Shown here piece after piece: positions 50,876 through 59,486 of a stretch of DNA of 64,000 nucleotides. This DNA is from Pseudomonadota bacterium. Lineage in GTDB: Bacteria > Desulfobacterota > Desulfobulbia > Desulfobulbales > JAGXFP01. A program made the translations under genes and the position numbers. Under the pieces are notes generated by a model. That model was given only the letters and a program-made list of their open reading frames with translations. It ran no database searches and was not told the DNA's origin. Location of the stretch: positions 1 through 64,000 of the forward strand of contig JAHJIQ010000066.1 of NCBI GenBank assembly GCA_018823285.1. The letters run 5' to 3'. Numbering within the stretch: position 1 is the first letter of the stretch; every line of letters begins with the position of its first letter.

Positions 50876-52297
50876 TTATCGCCTCGCCTGGAAAGCAGAC
50901 AGTATGCTTTCCTGTCTTGAAAGTTCCGGTAGGATGATCGTGTCGCCGATGAAGATCAGATCGGCGTCGAAGATTTTCGGGTTGCCGGCCTGGACCCTCC
51001 TGATGAGCTGGTCGTTGACGAAACCGTATGCGTCGAGGCAGATCCGGGAGAGATGTTCTCCTTTCCTGACGGTGATCGTTCTCGGTCCGGGTCTGCTCTT
51101 GCTCAGGGCGGGAGAAGGTTCCGGTTGCTTCTGTTCATTTTTCGCCGGGGCGGCGATGATTTCGGGTTCTCTGTCCGCCGCTTCGCCTGCCACCGGTTCA
51201 TCGGGAGGGGCGGTTGTGCCCTCCGCTGCCCTGGACACCGAGAAGGGGCCTGAGGAAAGAAGGGTGGTCTGCGACTGCCCGGTCGCCGACGGGGCGGGCG
51301 ATCTTGCCGGTGGCGGTTTCGTTTCCCTTTCGATCCCGGCCTGGCTGTTGACCGGTCCAGCGGGTTTATTCCGGTCGAGATCGGCTTTTCTGAAGGAGGA
51401 GAAGACCTGTGACCCGTTCAGGACGGAAATGGAGAGGAGCAGGGCGCCGAAAACGGAGGCGTATTTCCAGATGAAACCAACGGGGCGCCGGTTTCCCTGA
51501 AAATCGGCGATGACCTGACTCGCGATCGCCCTGGTGATTTTCCGTTCCTGAAAACCGAACCCCGCCACCAGGGCATTGTCGCAGAGGATGTTGAGCATTC
51601 GCGGCGAACCCTGCGCCGTCCTGATGATTTTTTTGAGGGCACCGGAACTGAAAATTTCCTGGGGAGTGGAGGTGACTTTCGCCAGGCGGAACAGCACGTA
51701 TTCGTGGCTTTCCGTGGCTGAAAGAGGGCGCAGGGTCGCGCGAATGGCCAGCCGCTGGTTGAGTTGTCGCAGTTCTTTGCCGGCCAGTTTCTCGGCGAGT
51801 TCCGGCTGGCCGACCAGAACGATCTGTAAAAGCTTGTCTTTCGGGGTCTCGAGGTTCGACAGGATCCGCAGCTGTTCAAAGGTCTCGACCGGCATGTTCT
51901 GCGCTTCGTCGATGAGCAGGACAATATTGCGGCCCCGCTCATACCTGCTGATCAGGACGGTATGCAGCTGTTGCACCATGTCGTAGGGGCTGTCGCTTTG
52001 CAACCGGATCCCCAGTTCCCGGAAAATCGTTTTCAGGAGTTCATTGAAGGTGACGGCCGGGTTGAACACATAGATCGGTTCGACCAGATGCCGGTCGCAC
52101 ATGGCCAGGTAGGAACGAACGATGGTGGTCTTGCCGGTCCCGACTTCGCCGATCACCGAAACAAACCCTTTTTTCTTGGCGATACAGTAAATAATCGCCC
52201 CCAGGGCCTCCTTGTGGCTTGCGCTCAGGTAGAGGAATTCCGGATCCGGGGTGATGTGGAAGGGGGCCTTCGCCATATTGTAAAAGTTTACATACAT
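50876..52297 (-). CDS. ExeA-like AAA ATPase with membrane anchor and LysM domain
   Basis: A 473-residue protein with a cytoplasmic ExeA/GspA-type ATPase (MYVNFYNMAKAPFHITPDPEFLYLS, Walker A GEVGTGKTT, Walker B VLLIDEAQN), one membrane segment near residue 280 (YASVFGALLLSISVLNG), a Pro/Ala-rich periplasmic linker and a C-terminal LysM domain (ITVRKGEHLSRICLDAYG to DTIILPEL) that probably binds peptidoglycan. Relatives recur in exosortase-associated polysaccharide loci. It may couple envelope contact with secretion. The ATG at 52297 with GAGGAG upstream is preferred and overlaps the chain-length gene by 10 bases. Confidence 0.9.
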   Translation of the reverse strand: MYVNFYNMAKAPFHITPDPEFLYLSASHKEALGAIIYCIAKKKGFVSVIGEVGTGKTTIVRSYLAMCDRHLVEPIYVFNPAVTFNELLKTIFRELGIRLQSDSPYDMVQQLHTVLISRYERGRNIVLLIDEAQNMPVETFEQLRILSNLETPKDKLLQIVLVGQPELAEKLAGKELRQLNQRLAIRATLRPLSATESHEYVLFRLAKVTSTPQEIFSSGALKKIIRTAQGSPRMLNILCDNALVAGFGFQERKITRAIASQVIADFQGNRRPVGFIWKYASVFGALLLSISVLNGSQVFSSFRKADLDRNKPAGPVNSQAGIERETKPPPARSPAPSATGQSQTTLLSSGPFSVSRAAEGTTAPPDEPVAGEAADREPEIIAAPAKNEQKQPEPSPALSKSRPGPRTITVRKGEHLSRICLDAYGFVNDQLIRRVQAGNPKIFDADLIFIGDTIILPELSRQESILSAFQARR

Positions 52298-53889
52298 GAT
52301 TCGGACTCCTCGCACGGGACGGAAGCCAGCACATAAAGGCCGAGCCTTCTTTCCACGTCCTCTTTGGTTTTCAGTGAAGCATCGAGATACTCGAGGAAAA
52401 AGGCGAGACTGATCCCGCCGAACAGACCCAGAAGGATGCCGAGGGCGAGATTGACCGGTTTGTTCGGCTTGATCGCTTTCACGGGCAGGGTGGCCGGCTG
52501 GATGATGCTGAGATTGGAAACCTTGTCCAGGTCGAGATTCCTGGAGATGTCGGTGCGCTGTACGTCCTGACGGTACCTGAGGTATTCCTCTTCCAGGAGT
52601 TTCACGTCCCGTCTCAGTCGTGACTCGATGGTCTCGTTTTTGACCAGAGCGGCAAGCTCGGCGATTGGTTCCCTGAGGGTTTTTTCCAGAGCTTCCAGAC
52701 TGGCAATTTCCCCCTGAAGGCGGGCGCGGCCTGTTTCCAGGGCAAGCTGCATCGCCTGATAGGTCGGGTCAACCCCGGTGGTGACCTCATCGGTCTCTTT
52801 TTCGCTGTTCAGCGCTGCTTCCGCCACCCGGATCTGTTCCCGCACCTCGACGAGCTGCCGGTTTTGATCGGGATATCTGGCCGACAGGTCCGCCTCCTTG
52901 ATCCGGAAATCAAAGAGGCGGGCTTTTATCGCATCGGAGGTGGTGCTCTTTCTGCCGGCAACCCGGCCCAGTTCCACTTCCCTGGACCGGCGTGCCAGCC
53001 CCTGTTCGAGAGATGCGTTGTTGGCGCGGGAGGCGGCGATCCGGCTGTTTATTTCCGCGAGGTCGCTCTGGATCCGGCTGATCCGGGCGGAAAGCGTTTC
53101 CTTCTGGATACTGATGGAGGCGATGTTGTGCTCGGCCCGGAAGGCTTCGAGGGCGTTTTCCTTTTCCTGCAGTTTTTCGTAGAGATTGCCGGCCCGTTCC
53201 TGGAAAAACCGGGGCGGGGCAATGCTGCTGTGGATTTTGATATGGTGGTCCTGGAAAAGGGTCAGAAAGAGGTCCAGGACCCGCTGGCCGAACTGCGGTT
53301 CCCTGCAGTCAAAGGAGATCGTGATGACGTGGCTTTTCTGCTCAACCCCGACCTTGAGATTTTTGATCATTTTGTTGATGGCGTTTTCCCTGAGCGAGAT
53401 ATAGGACGGGGTCTCTTCTTTGCCGAAGAGATGGGCGGTTTTCTGCAAAGCCTTCCTGATGGAGGCGGTCATTGCGCCGAGGGAGGTCGGGTTCCGGCCT
53501 GCCTCGGGTTTGAGGTTCCCATCGGCCAGAAAAATTTCCGGAGTGATTCTGTCGACGACCTGCTCGGCAAGGAGCCTGCTTTTGATGATCGCAAGCTCGG
53601 AATTGACTTCGTTTTCCCTGCTTTGCGAGAGCGCCATGGTCGGGCCGTCCACGGTGGGGTCGAGGGCAAGACTTTCGCGGCCCACCCGGATGAGCACCCG
53701 TGCCTCCGACTGATAGATCTCGGGGGAGAGGAGGGTGAGCAGGAGCACGCCCAGGAAGGAGGCCCAGAAGAAGAGGAGGAGCGCTTTTTTTCTGCGAAAC
53801 AGGACATAGAGAATATCCCGCAGCGAGCCGCCTTCTGGCGGAACATGCTGGGCCGGAAAATAATGCGGGTGCTGGAGCTGCATATCCAT
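52288..53889 (-). CDS. Polysaccharide chain-length determinant (Wzz/GumC type)
   Basis: A 533-residue polysaccharide co-polymerase. Two membrane segments (LFFWASFLGVLLLTLLSPEIY near residue 40 and LALGILLGLFGGISLAFFLEYLDASLKT near residue 500) bracket a long periplasmic coiled-coil region rich in Glu, Arg and Leu (residues 200-460). The proline-rich KPNKP motif precedes the second segment. The cytoplasmic kinase domain of some family members is absent, being encoded by the separate CpsD-like gene. It sets polymer length and links Wzy to the outer-membrane exporter. Confidence 0.92.
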   Translation of the reverse strand: MDMQLQHPHYFPAQHVPPEGGSLRDILYVLFRRKKALLLFFWASFLGVLLLTLLSPEIYQSEARVLIRVGRESLALDPTVDGPTMALSQSRENEVNSELAIIKSRLLAEQVVDRITPEIFLADGNLKPEAGRNPTSLGAMTASIRKALQKTAHLFGKEETPSYISLRENAINKMIKNLKVGVEQKSHVITISFDCREPQFGQRVLDLFLTLFQDHHIKIHSSIAPPRFFQERAGNLYEKLQEKENALEAFRAEHNIASISIQKETLSARISRIQSDLAEINSRIAASRANNASLEQGLARRSREVELGRVAGRKSTTSDAIKARLFDFRIKEADLSARYPDQNRQLVEVREQIRVAEAALNSEKETDEVTTGVDPTYQAMQLALETGRARLQGEIASLEALEKTLREPIAELAALVKNETIESRLRRDVKLLEEEYLRYRQDVQRTDISRNLDLDKVSNLSIIQPATLPVKAIKPNKPVNLALGILLGLFGGISLAFFLEYLDASLKTKEDVERRLGLYVLASVPCEESESCM

Positions 53890-53951
53890 TTCCTCTCAAT
53901 AACTTTTATGGGCCTGGGTCCGTGGACTGATCCTCTCGTCGCCGACCGCCG

Positions 53952-54707
53952 TCAGTTGTAGCGGTCGCGCAGTTCATAGTTGAAACCGAGCCCGATGCCC
54001 CGGAAGAGGAACAGCTCGGTGATATACTGGTTCACAAACTTGTTCAGGTTCGCAATCGTTGATTTCGGCACATAGACCACATCGTTTGGCTGCAGGAGGA
54101 AAGTATGGTTCGGGCCTGTTTCGTCAAGTGTTCCGGAAAGATCCGTTTTGTACGGAACAGCCTTGCCTTTTCCGTTCCTGCGGATGACGATCACCTCGTC
54201 GGTCCGGGCCGTTTCCTTGAAGCCGCCGGCATTGATGACCGCCTGGAGGACATTGACTTCTCCCTGAAGCGTCAGCAGGCCCGGGTTCTTGATTTCGCCG
54301 CCGACATAGATCCTCTGGTCGACCAGTGAACGGACGACCACCGAGATAACCGGATCTTTGATTTTGGATTCATAGAGATTGGTCAGTTTCGTATCCAGTT
54401 CCTCCGGCGTCAGGCCCTGGGCCAGGACCGAATCGATAAGCTGGAGGGTGATGTACCCGTCCGGCCTGATGACCTGGGTATCGTTGAGTTCTTTCCAGTA
54501 GGGGAATTTCAGTTCTATCTCGTCACCCGGCCGCAGGACCACTCTCGACTCGGGGGGAGGCGAGTAGGGCCGTTCGGCAATGCCTCCCTGGTTGGAAGCG
54601 CATGCCGCCGCCTGCAGCATGCAGGCAAGCGGCAGGGCCAGCCGCAGGAATAATACCGTCTTGGTTCGGACTTTATTCATGATGAGGCCACGATGGCGGG
54701 TGATCAT
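53952..54707 (-). CDS. Outer-membrane polysaccharide export protein (Wza-like)
   Basis: A 251-residue OPX lipoprotein. Signal and lipobox are seen in LALPLACMLQAAACAS (Cys as the acylated residue). The Poly_export domain begins with VVLRPGDEIELKFPYWKELNDTQVIRPDGYITLQLI, followed by SLBB repeats (RIYVGGEIKNPGLLTLQGEVNVLQAVINAGGF). The ATG at 54707 has GGAGGG at good spacing; an internal ATG at 54680 lacks one. It is the first gene of the exopolysaccharide locus and forms the outer-membrane channel. About 550 bases of non-coding DNA lie upstream and should hold the operon promoter. Confidence 0.93.
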   Translation of the reverse strand: MITRHRGLIMNKVRTKTVLFLRLALPLACMLQAAACASNQGGIAERPYSPPPESRVVLRPGDEIELKFPYWKELNDTQVIRPDGYITLQLIDSVLAQGLTPEELDTKLTNLYESKIKDPVISVVVRSLVDQRIYVGGEIKNPGLLTLQGEVNVLQAVINAGGFKETARTDEVIVIRRNGKGKAVPYKTDLSGTLDETGPNHTFLLQPNDVVYVPKSTIANLNKFVNQYITELFLFRGIGLGFNYELRDRYN

Positions 54708-55258
54708 TTTCCGTCCCTCCTTTTTTCTTTTTTGGCAGCGGAACCAGGCATCTCGTTTCTCCCGGAAGATTGTTTTTTTTCGCTCGGGCGGTAACCGTTT
54801 CCAGCCACCGGAGGGTTACGAACCCTGGATGAAAGCTGGTGTTCTTGATGCCATCACATCAAATTTCGATCAGTGATATCAATCGCCGGAGAGCTGTATA
54901 TTTTTCGTATTGTTGCAATTGCTTATTCGCCAAAGAGTGTATGTTTTTTCTGCTCCCGGCTTACACCTTTTGTGCTATTTTTTTCTGCTGTCGGCCATCG
55001 CTCCGGAGGGAACTGAGGTTTTGCCTGTATTCCCGCCAATCCTTATTGTTCAAGGGTTTCCTGTCTTTACTCCTTCGGGTGGCGGGTGAGTGGCCGTTGT
55101 TTTTGCTGCGGCAGGTTCTTCCCGCTCGGCCTGACCTGCATCCGGGCCGCATGAACCGTCCGGGGCCTGAAACATCTCTCTTCTCTGCGGTGAGGAGTTG
55201 CAGAAGAAGATTAGGGTGGCGGGTCTACCTCTCATCCGGAGAGAGTAAGGATCTTTGC
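54708..55258. other. 551-base regulatory gap upstream of the exopolysaccharide locus
   Basis: No supported gene; the plus-strand reading frame that spans it has no family resemblance and runs into the antisense of the LuxR gene. The stretch 54890-54980 is A+T-rich with a GCAATTGC palindrome at 54914-54923 and is the most likely place for the minus-strand operon promoter. On the minus strand it reads AATAAGC-AATTGC, and AATAAGC recurs in the palindrome upstream of the PKD-protein promoter (56264-56280). I did not find a convincing sigma-54 site. Confidence 0.45.
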
Positions 55259-55987
55259 TCAGCTGATATCCGGCCCTCTCGTCTGCCATGTAAAGGCTTT
55301 TGGAGCCCGCTCAAGGTTCTGGGTCGCCCAGAGCGCCGCCTTGATGCGGCTCGTGACATTGATTTTCTGGTAAATATTGTGGGTGTGGGTCTTGACGGTG
55401 TGCGGGCTGATCCCAAGCTCGTCGGCAATATCATCTTTGCTCAGCCCTTCGGCAATCATGGCGAGGACCTCACGTTCCCGAAAGGTCAGAAAAGTAAATT
55501 TCTCGTCCGGTTTTTCATTGGCTTTCCCGGTCTTTGCAAGGCTTTGTTCCAGTACATTCCGGGAGACCCAGAGATGCCCCTGTAAAATTGCCTGGATCCC
55601 TTTCTGGAAGACGGACAGTGAGTCCTCCGGGTAGAAAATCCCCCGGATACCACGCTTGACCGCCTGGGTTTCAATCTGTTGTTCAGGGCAGACATTGAAC
55701 AGGACAAATTGAAAATTTTCATACTGGAGATGCAGGTTGAGCTTACTCCATAAGGACTCCTGCTCGGCATCAATGCAATCCCAGAGAATGATACATTTTT
55801 TGTCGTAGCTCGCTTCCAGCAGGCTGAGCATTTTTTCGTGGGTCATGAAAGAGCAGGGCCGCCCCGTTGCTTTGCCAAGGGCCTGGGAGAGAAATTCGTT
55901 CTGGAGATGAAGTCTCCCGGCGATGTGGAGTCTGAGTTCCTTTTCAGATTCAAACTGGTCCGTGCTCTGCATTTTGACAGTGGCCAT
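55259..55987 (-). CDS. LuxR/CsgD-VpsT-like transcription regulator
   Basis: A 242-residue regulator. Residues about 40-135 resemble a receiver fold in degenerate form (CIILWDCIDAEQ, then FQFVLFNVC and GIRGIFYPEDS) without the usual lysine, as in CsgD/VpsT proteins. A W-V-S-R motif at residues 140-143 resembles the cyclic-di-GMP-binding W[FLM][TS]R of VpsT. The C-terminal helix-turn-helix is FTFLTFREREVLAMIAEGLSKDDIADELGISPHTVKTHTHNIYQKI. It is on the same strand as, and about 550 bases before, the exopolysaccharide locus and is the likely local activator. The ATG at 55987 has GAGGAGAGG upstream and is preferred to 56017. A WxSR-like motif also occurs in other LuxR regulators, so ligand binding is not certain. 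Confidence 0.85.
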   Translation of the reverse strand: MATVKMQSTDQFESEKELRLHIAGRLHLQNEFLSQALGKATGRPCSFMTHEKMLSLLEASYDKKCIILWDCIDAEQESLWSKLNLHLQYENFQFVLFNVCPEQQIETQAVKRGIRGIFYPEDSLSVFQKGIQAILQGHLWVSRNVLEQSLAKTGKANEKPDEKFTFLTFREREVLAMIAEGLSKDDIADELGISPHTVKTHTHNIYQKINVTSRIKAALWATQNLERAPKAFTWQTRGPDIS

Positions 55988-56263
55988 GATCCTCTCCTCT
56001 CGTAATGATTTGTCCATGTTGATACCGGGCCGTAATTAAAAGTCATGATGGAGGCGGAGGGCGCCCATTGTCAACGGGCTAAAAATGGTCAGAAAGTGGC
56101 AGCTTCCCGGTCTCGGCTGGGCGTGAAAAATCGGGTGTTAGGGCGCTAGTCGGTCAGGCGTCCGTCAGCGGATCGGGACTTTCATGAGTCACGCGGATAT
56201 GGTATAACCGATGCTTCTGCTGCGATGGCTCATCCGCCGGCCATTACATAGCCATTTTTTACC

Positions 56264-56280
56264 ATAAATAAGCCATTTAT
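56264..56280. promoter_or_regulatory. Palindromic operator candidate
   Basis: ATAAAT-AAGCC-ATTTAT, a perfect inverted repeat whose centre is about 59 bases before the predicted start point of the adjacent promoter, a usual activator position. A direct ATAAGCC copy follows at once. A possible binding site for the adjacent CsgD/VpsT-like regulator. Confidence 0.4.
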
Positions 56281-56295
56281 AAGCCTTCCGGGCGA

Positions 56296-56324
56296 TTCAC
56301 GAACAGAAATCCCTTTGCTATAAT
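56296..56324 (+). promoter_or_regulatory. Vegetative promoter upstream of the riboswitch
   Basis: TTCACG (56296-56301), a 17-base spacer, and a perfect TATAAT (56319-56324). The start would be near 56331, about 115 bases before the cyclic-di-GMP aptamer. Confidence 0.65.
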
Positions 56325-56447
56325 GACCATAAAGAATGAGTTGGGTGTAGTTCCCAAATCTTAATTTTGCGTCGATAAGGATGTCTTGGACCGATATGGT
56401 CTGTAAGTATAAAGAAACTTGATGAGGGTGTAAGATACAAGGTCATT

Positions 56448-56564
56448 GAAAAAGGCAAACTCGTCTAAAGGCGAGGACGCAAAACCACCGGCTTAACTCT
56501 CCATGTTGGAGATACGGCAGCGGGGTTGCCGATGGCTGTTTTGGCCTTCGGTATGCTTATTTTT
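56448..56564 (+). promoter_or_regulatory. Cyclic-di-GMP-I (GEMM) riboswitch with expression platform
   Basis: The aptamer core is clear: AAGGCAAACTCG, a P2 stem CTCGTC/GGCGAG capped by TAAA, then GAGGACGCAAAACCACCGGCTTAA, a variable P3 region and ACGGCAGCGGGGTTGCCGATGG at the 3' end, matching the known GEMM-I consensus in every conserved block. Directly after, CCGATGGC (56529-56536) can pair with GGCCTTCGG (56543-56551) ahead of TTATTTTT, a likely terminator that shares bases with the aptamer's closing stem. Ligand binding should therefore switch transcription of the downstream surface-protein gene. The gene's ATG lies at 56580. Confidence 0.93.
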
Positions 56565-56579
56565 CCCGGAGGCTTCACA

Positions 56580-59264
56580 ATGTCAGAAACAATCTTTTGT
56601 AGAAAATCAACCAGAACACTCACCGCTATTCTCCTTGTCGCCCTGTTTGGCCTTGCCGGCTCAGCGGGCGCTGCACAAAACGTAACCGTCAGTTGGGATC
56701 ATCCCTCTGCAAATGACGCGGTTCTAGCCTACCGGCTGTATCAGGATGATCGGCTGCTCTGTGAAACCCTTGATCCGGCAGCCCGGGCGATAACCTGCCC
56801 GGCGGAGCTTGCCGGAATGAGCGTGTTTACGGTTGCCGCCGTTTATAATGATGGCGCAGAAGTCGTGCCGCCCGTCAATGCACAGCCTGTGGCCCATAAT
56901 CTGGCAGTGACCATGGACGAGGATGGGACGGCCAACTTTTTCCTGGTTGCGAGTGACCAGGAAAATGATCCGTTGACGTATGCGATCGTCGCCGGTCCTG
57001 CTTCCGGCGTCCTCGTCTTGACCGATCCGCGGACCGGGGCCTACCGGTATTCGCCCGCTCCTGACTTTGCCGGCACCGACACCTTTACTTACCTGGCAAA
57101 CGACGGGACCGTTGATTCCGCGCCTGCCTCTGTCACCATCACCGTAAATCCTGTCAATGACTCACCGGCAGCCGACGCCGGCGCCGACCTGTCGGTTGCC
57201 GAAGGCCGGAATGTTGTTCTGGATGCGGCCGGGTCTACCGACAAGGATGACGGAATCGTGTCCTATTCCTGGGCGCAGGTAAGCGGCCCGACCGCTGTTC
57301 TTTCAGACAGCAGCGCTGTTCAGTCGATTGTGGAAGCCCCGGATGTGGGAGAAGACGGTGCGGTTCTTGTCTATGAACTGACCGTGACCGATCAGGGTGG
57401 CTTGGAGGCACGGGACACCGTTTCCATCAACGTTACGTGGGTAAACGAAGCTCCGGTGGCCGATGCCGGCACCGACCTGTCGGTTGCCGAAGGGCAGAAG
57501 GTTGTGCTGAATGCGACCGGATCAACCGACAATGATGACGGGATCGGGTCCTATTCCTGGGCCCAGGTAAGCGGCCCGACCGCTGCTCTCTCAGACAGCG
57601 GTGCGGTTCAGCCGACCTTGATCACTCCGGATGTGGGAACGGGCGGCGCGGTTCTCACTTATGAGCTGACCGTTACCGATCAGGGCGGACTGCAGGCCCT
57701 GGATACCGTGGCCGTCAATGTCCTGTGGGTGAACGAAGCTCCGGTGGCCGATGCCGGAGCTGATCAGAGCGTTCCGGCCGGCGCCACGGTCGTTCTTGAT
57801 GGGAGCGGCTCTTCCGGAACGGATGATGGGATTGCCTCCGTTCTGTGGGTGCAGACCGCAGGGCCCCAGATCACTCTTTCCGACCCGGCCGCCATGCAGC
57901 CTTCATTTATCGCCCCTGTCGATCCGGCAGCAGCCCTGAGTCTGGCCTTTGAACTTATGGTCCAGGATTTTGGCGGTCTGCAGCAAAAAGACAGCTGCCT
58001 GGTTGAAGTCCTGCCGAAAAGAAACAATGTCACAATTTCCTGGTCGGCGCCTGCCTCCGGAGAGCCGGTTGTCTCCTTCAGGGTTACTCATAACGGGGTA
58101 ATGCTTTGTGAAACCTTTGACCCTGCAGCGCGCGAAATCACCTGTCCCGTGACCCTGGCCGATGGCCCGAATGAGTTTGATGTCACCCCGGTTTATGCCA
58201 CGGCAACGGAAACCGCCCCGGCGGAAGCGCTTCCTGCAGAGGAAACCGCGGTAAGCAGTGAGCCGGTCGCGGTGCTCTTTGCCTCTCTCAGCACGGCAGC
58301 CGGGTCCGTGTTCGATTCTCCGGCCGTTGTCAGCGAGCCGGTTGCGGTTGCTTCCGACATCGTGCTCAGCGTGGTTGGCGAGGTCGGTGTGGCTAACAAC
58401 TCTCCCGTCGCCGATGCCGGACCTGACCAGATCGTAAAAGAAGGCGAAACCGTGATGCTTGACGCGTCAAATTCCTATGATCTTGATGATGATTCCCTGA
58501 TCTTTGCCTGGACCCAACTGGCCGGCCCCTCCGTCAACCTTTCTGAGCCGTCTGCCCTGCAGCCCACGTTTGCGGCGGTCGATATCGGTATGCACAGCGC
58601 CACTCTGGTTTTCCAGCTCAAGGTGACCGATGCCCGGGGGCTGGAGGCAACCGATCTCTCAACTGTCAATGTCGTCTGGGTGAACGAGCCTCCTCTTGCC
58701 GCTGCCGGTGCGGATCTGAATGTCTTCGAGGGCGAGATGGTTGTGCTGGATGCATCGGGATCAACGGATAGTGATGACGGGATTGCTGCCTACTCATGGA
58801 CCCAGATTGGGGGTCCTGAAACACCGCTTTCAGACTACACCGCCATGCAGCCGGTTTTCAGTGCTCCGGCTGGTGGTGATGACGGGGTGAGCATGACCTA
58901 TGAAGTGACGGTCACCGATTTTGACGGGCTTTTTACCAGGGACACCGTGATTGTCAACAGCTCGTGGGTGAATGAGGCTCCGGTAGCCCATGCGGGTGTA
59001 GACCGGAAGGTTTCGGCCGGGGAGATCGTGACTCTGGACGGATCGCTCACCCATGATGCGGATGATGGGATATCCCTGGTCCGTTGGTCGCAGAAAACAG
59101 GCGTGCCGGTAACGCTTTCCGACCCGACTGTCCTGATGCCGGTGTTCAAGGCCCCGGCACAGATTACCGAGCCGATGACTCTTGCCTTTGAACTGGCCGT
59201 TACCGACCACAGCGGTCTGCAGCACACCGACAGCTGTCTGGTTGAAGTTTCACCCTTGCAGTAA
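56580..59264 (+). CDS. Large exported PKD/cadherin-repeat surface protein
   Basis: An 894-residue exported protein. Signal peptide: LTAILLVALFGLAGSAGA. Domains in order: an FN3-like module (NVTVSWDHPS), a cadherin-like domain with VTMDEDGTANFFLVASDQENDPLTYAIV and DTFTYLANDG, then three PKD/REJ-type Ig repeats of about 95 residues each opening VADAGADLSVAEG and holding SYSWAQVSGPTA, a second FN3-like module (NNVTISWSAPAS) and three or more further PKD-type repeats. The two FN3-like modules share CETxDPAAREITCP, showing internal duplication. No outer-membrane anchor or sorting signal is seen at the C-terminus. The ATG at 56580 has CGGAGG upstream; earlier in-frame starts lie inside the riboswitch. 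It is probably an adhesin or matrix protein switched by cyclic di-GMP. Confidence 0.88.
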   Translation: MSETIFCRKSTRTLTAILLVALFGLAGSAGAAQNVTVSWDHPSANDAVLAYRLYQDDRLLCETLDPAARAITCPAELAGMSVFTVAAVYNDGAEVVPPVNAQPVAHNLAVTMDEDGTANFFLVASDQENDPLTYAIVAGPASGVLVLTDPRTGAYRYSPAPDFAGTDTFTYLANDGTVDSAPASVTITVNPVNDSPAADAGADLSVAEGRNVVLDAAGSTDKDDGIVSYSWAQVSGPTAVLSDSSAVQSIVEAPDVGEDGAVLVYELTVTDQGGLEARDTVSINVTWVNEAPVADAGTDLSVAEGQKVVLNATGSTDNDDGIGSYSWAQVSGPTAALSDSGAVQPTLITPDVGTGGAVLTYELTVTDQGGLQALDTVAVNVLWVNEAPVADAGADQSVPAGATVVLDGSGSSGTDDGIASVLWVQTAGPQITLSDPAAMQPSFIAPVDPAAALSLAFELMVQDFGGLQQKDSCLVEVLPKRNNVTISWSAPASGEPVVSFRVTHNGVMLCETFDPAAREITCPVTLADGPNEFDVTPVYATATETAPAEALPAEETAVSSEPVAVLFASLSTAAGSVFDSPAVVSEPVAVASDIVLSVVGEVGVANNSPVADAGPDQIVKEGETVMLDASNSYDLDDDSLIFAWTQLAGPSVNLSEPSALQPTFAAVDIGMHSATLVFQLKVTDARGLEATDLSTVNVVWVNEPPLAAAGADLNVFEGEMVVLDASGSTDSDDGIAAYSWTQIGGPETPLSDYTAMQPVFSAPAGGDDGVSMTYEVTVTDFDGLFTRDTVIVNSSWVNEAPVAHAGVDRKVSAGEIVTLDGSLTHDADDGISLVRWSQKTGVPVTLSDPTVLMPVFKAPAQITEPMTLAFELAVTDHSGLQHTDSCLVEVSPLQ

Positions 59265-59380
59265 GGAAGGTGGTCACAGGCGGGACGGGAAAGGCTCTTT
59301 TCCGGTTCCCGTGAAGAGGGAATACGGCGGAGGGAGCCGATAATCCGAAAAGTCATACTCCGGATGTTTTTCATAATCAA

Positions 59381-59424
59381 CGGCCTGGCCGCGGCAAATA
59401 GTCCGCAGTCAGGCCGTTCTCGTT
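59381..59424. terminator. Terminator-like hairpin downstream of the PKD protein gene
   Basis: CGGCCTG (59381-59387) pairs with CAGGCCG (59410-59416), with an inner GCGG/CCGC pairing and a T-rich tail. It lies between the PKD-protein gene and the convergent HATPase-like gene. Confidence 0.6.
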
Positions 59425-59486
59425 TTATTGCCGGTTCTTACTTGTTCCGGATCAGGGTTCCTGTCCCAATCCGGTTTCTCAACTCC

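Noticed and set aside
46192..51500. Very long plus-strand reading frames (519 and 621 codons) opposite the polysaccharide genes
   Set aside because: They are antisense shadows of high-GC genes whose minus-strand products show intact family motifs; the plus-strand products have no ribosome site, domain or signal sequence.
54890..54940. Sigma-54 promoter before the exopolysaccharide locus (TTGGC and TTGCA on the minus strand)
   Set aside because: The distance between GG and GC is 13 bases instead of the required 10.
54839..55585. A 248-codon plus-strand frame
   Set aside because: It spans the regulatory gap and the antisense of the LuxR gene; the product has no recognisable domain.
56503..56580. 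Earlier starts for the PKD protein (56503, 56526)
   Set aside because: They lie within the cyclic-di-GMP aptamer and have no ribosome site; the ATG at 56580 with CGGAGG begins a proper signal peptide.
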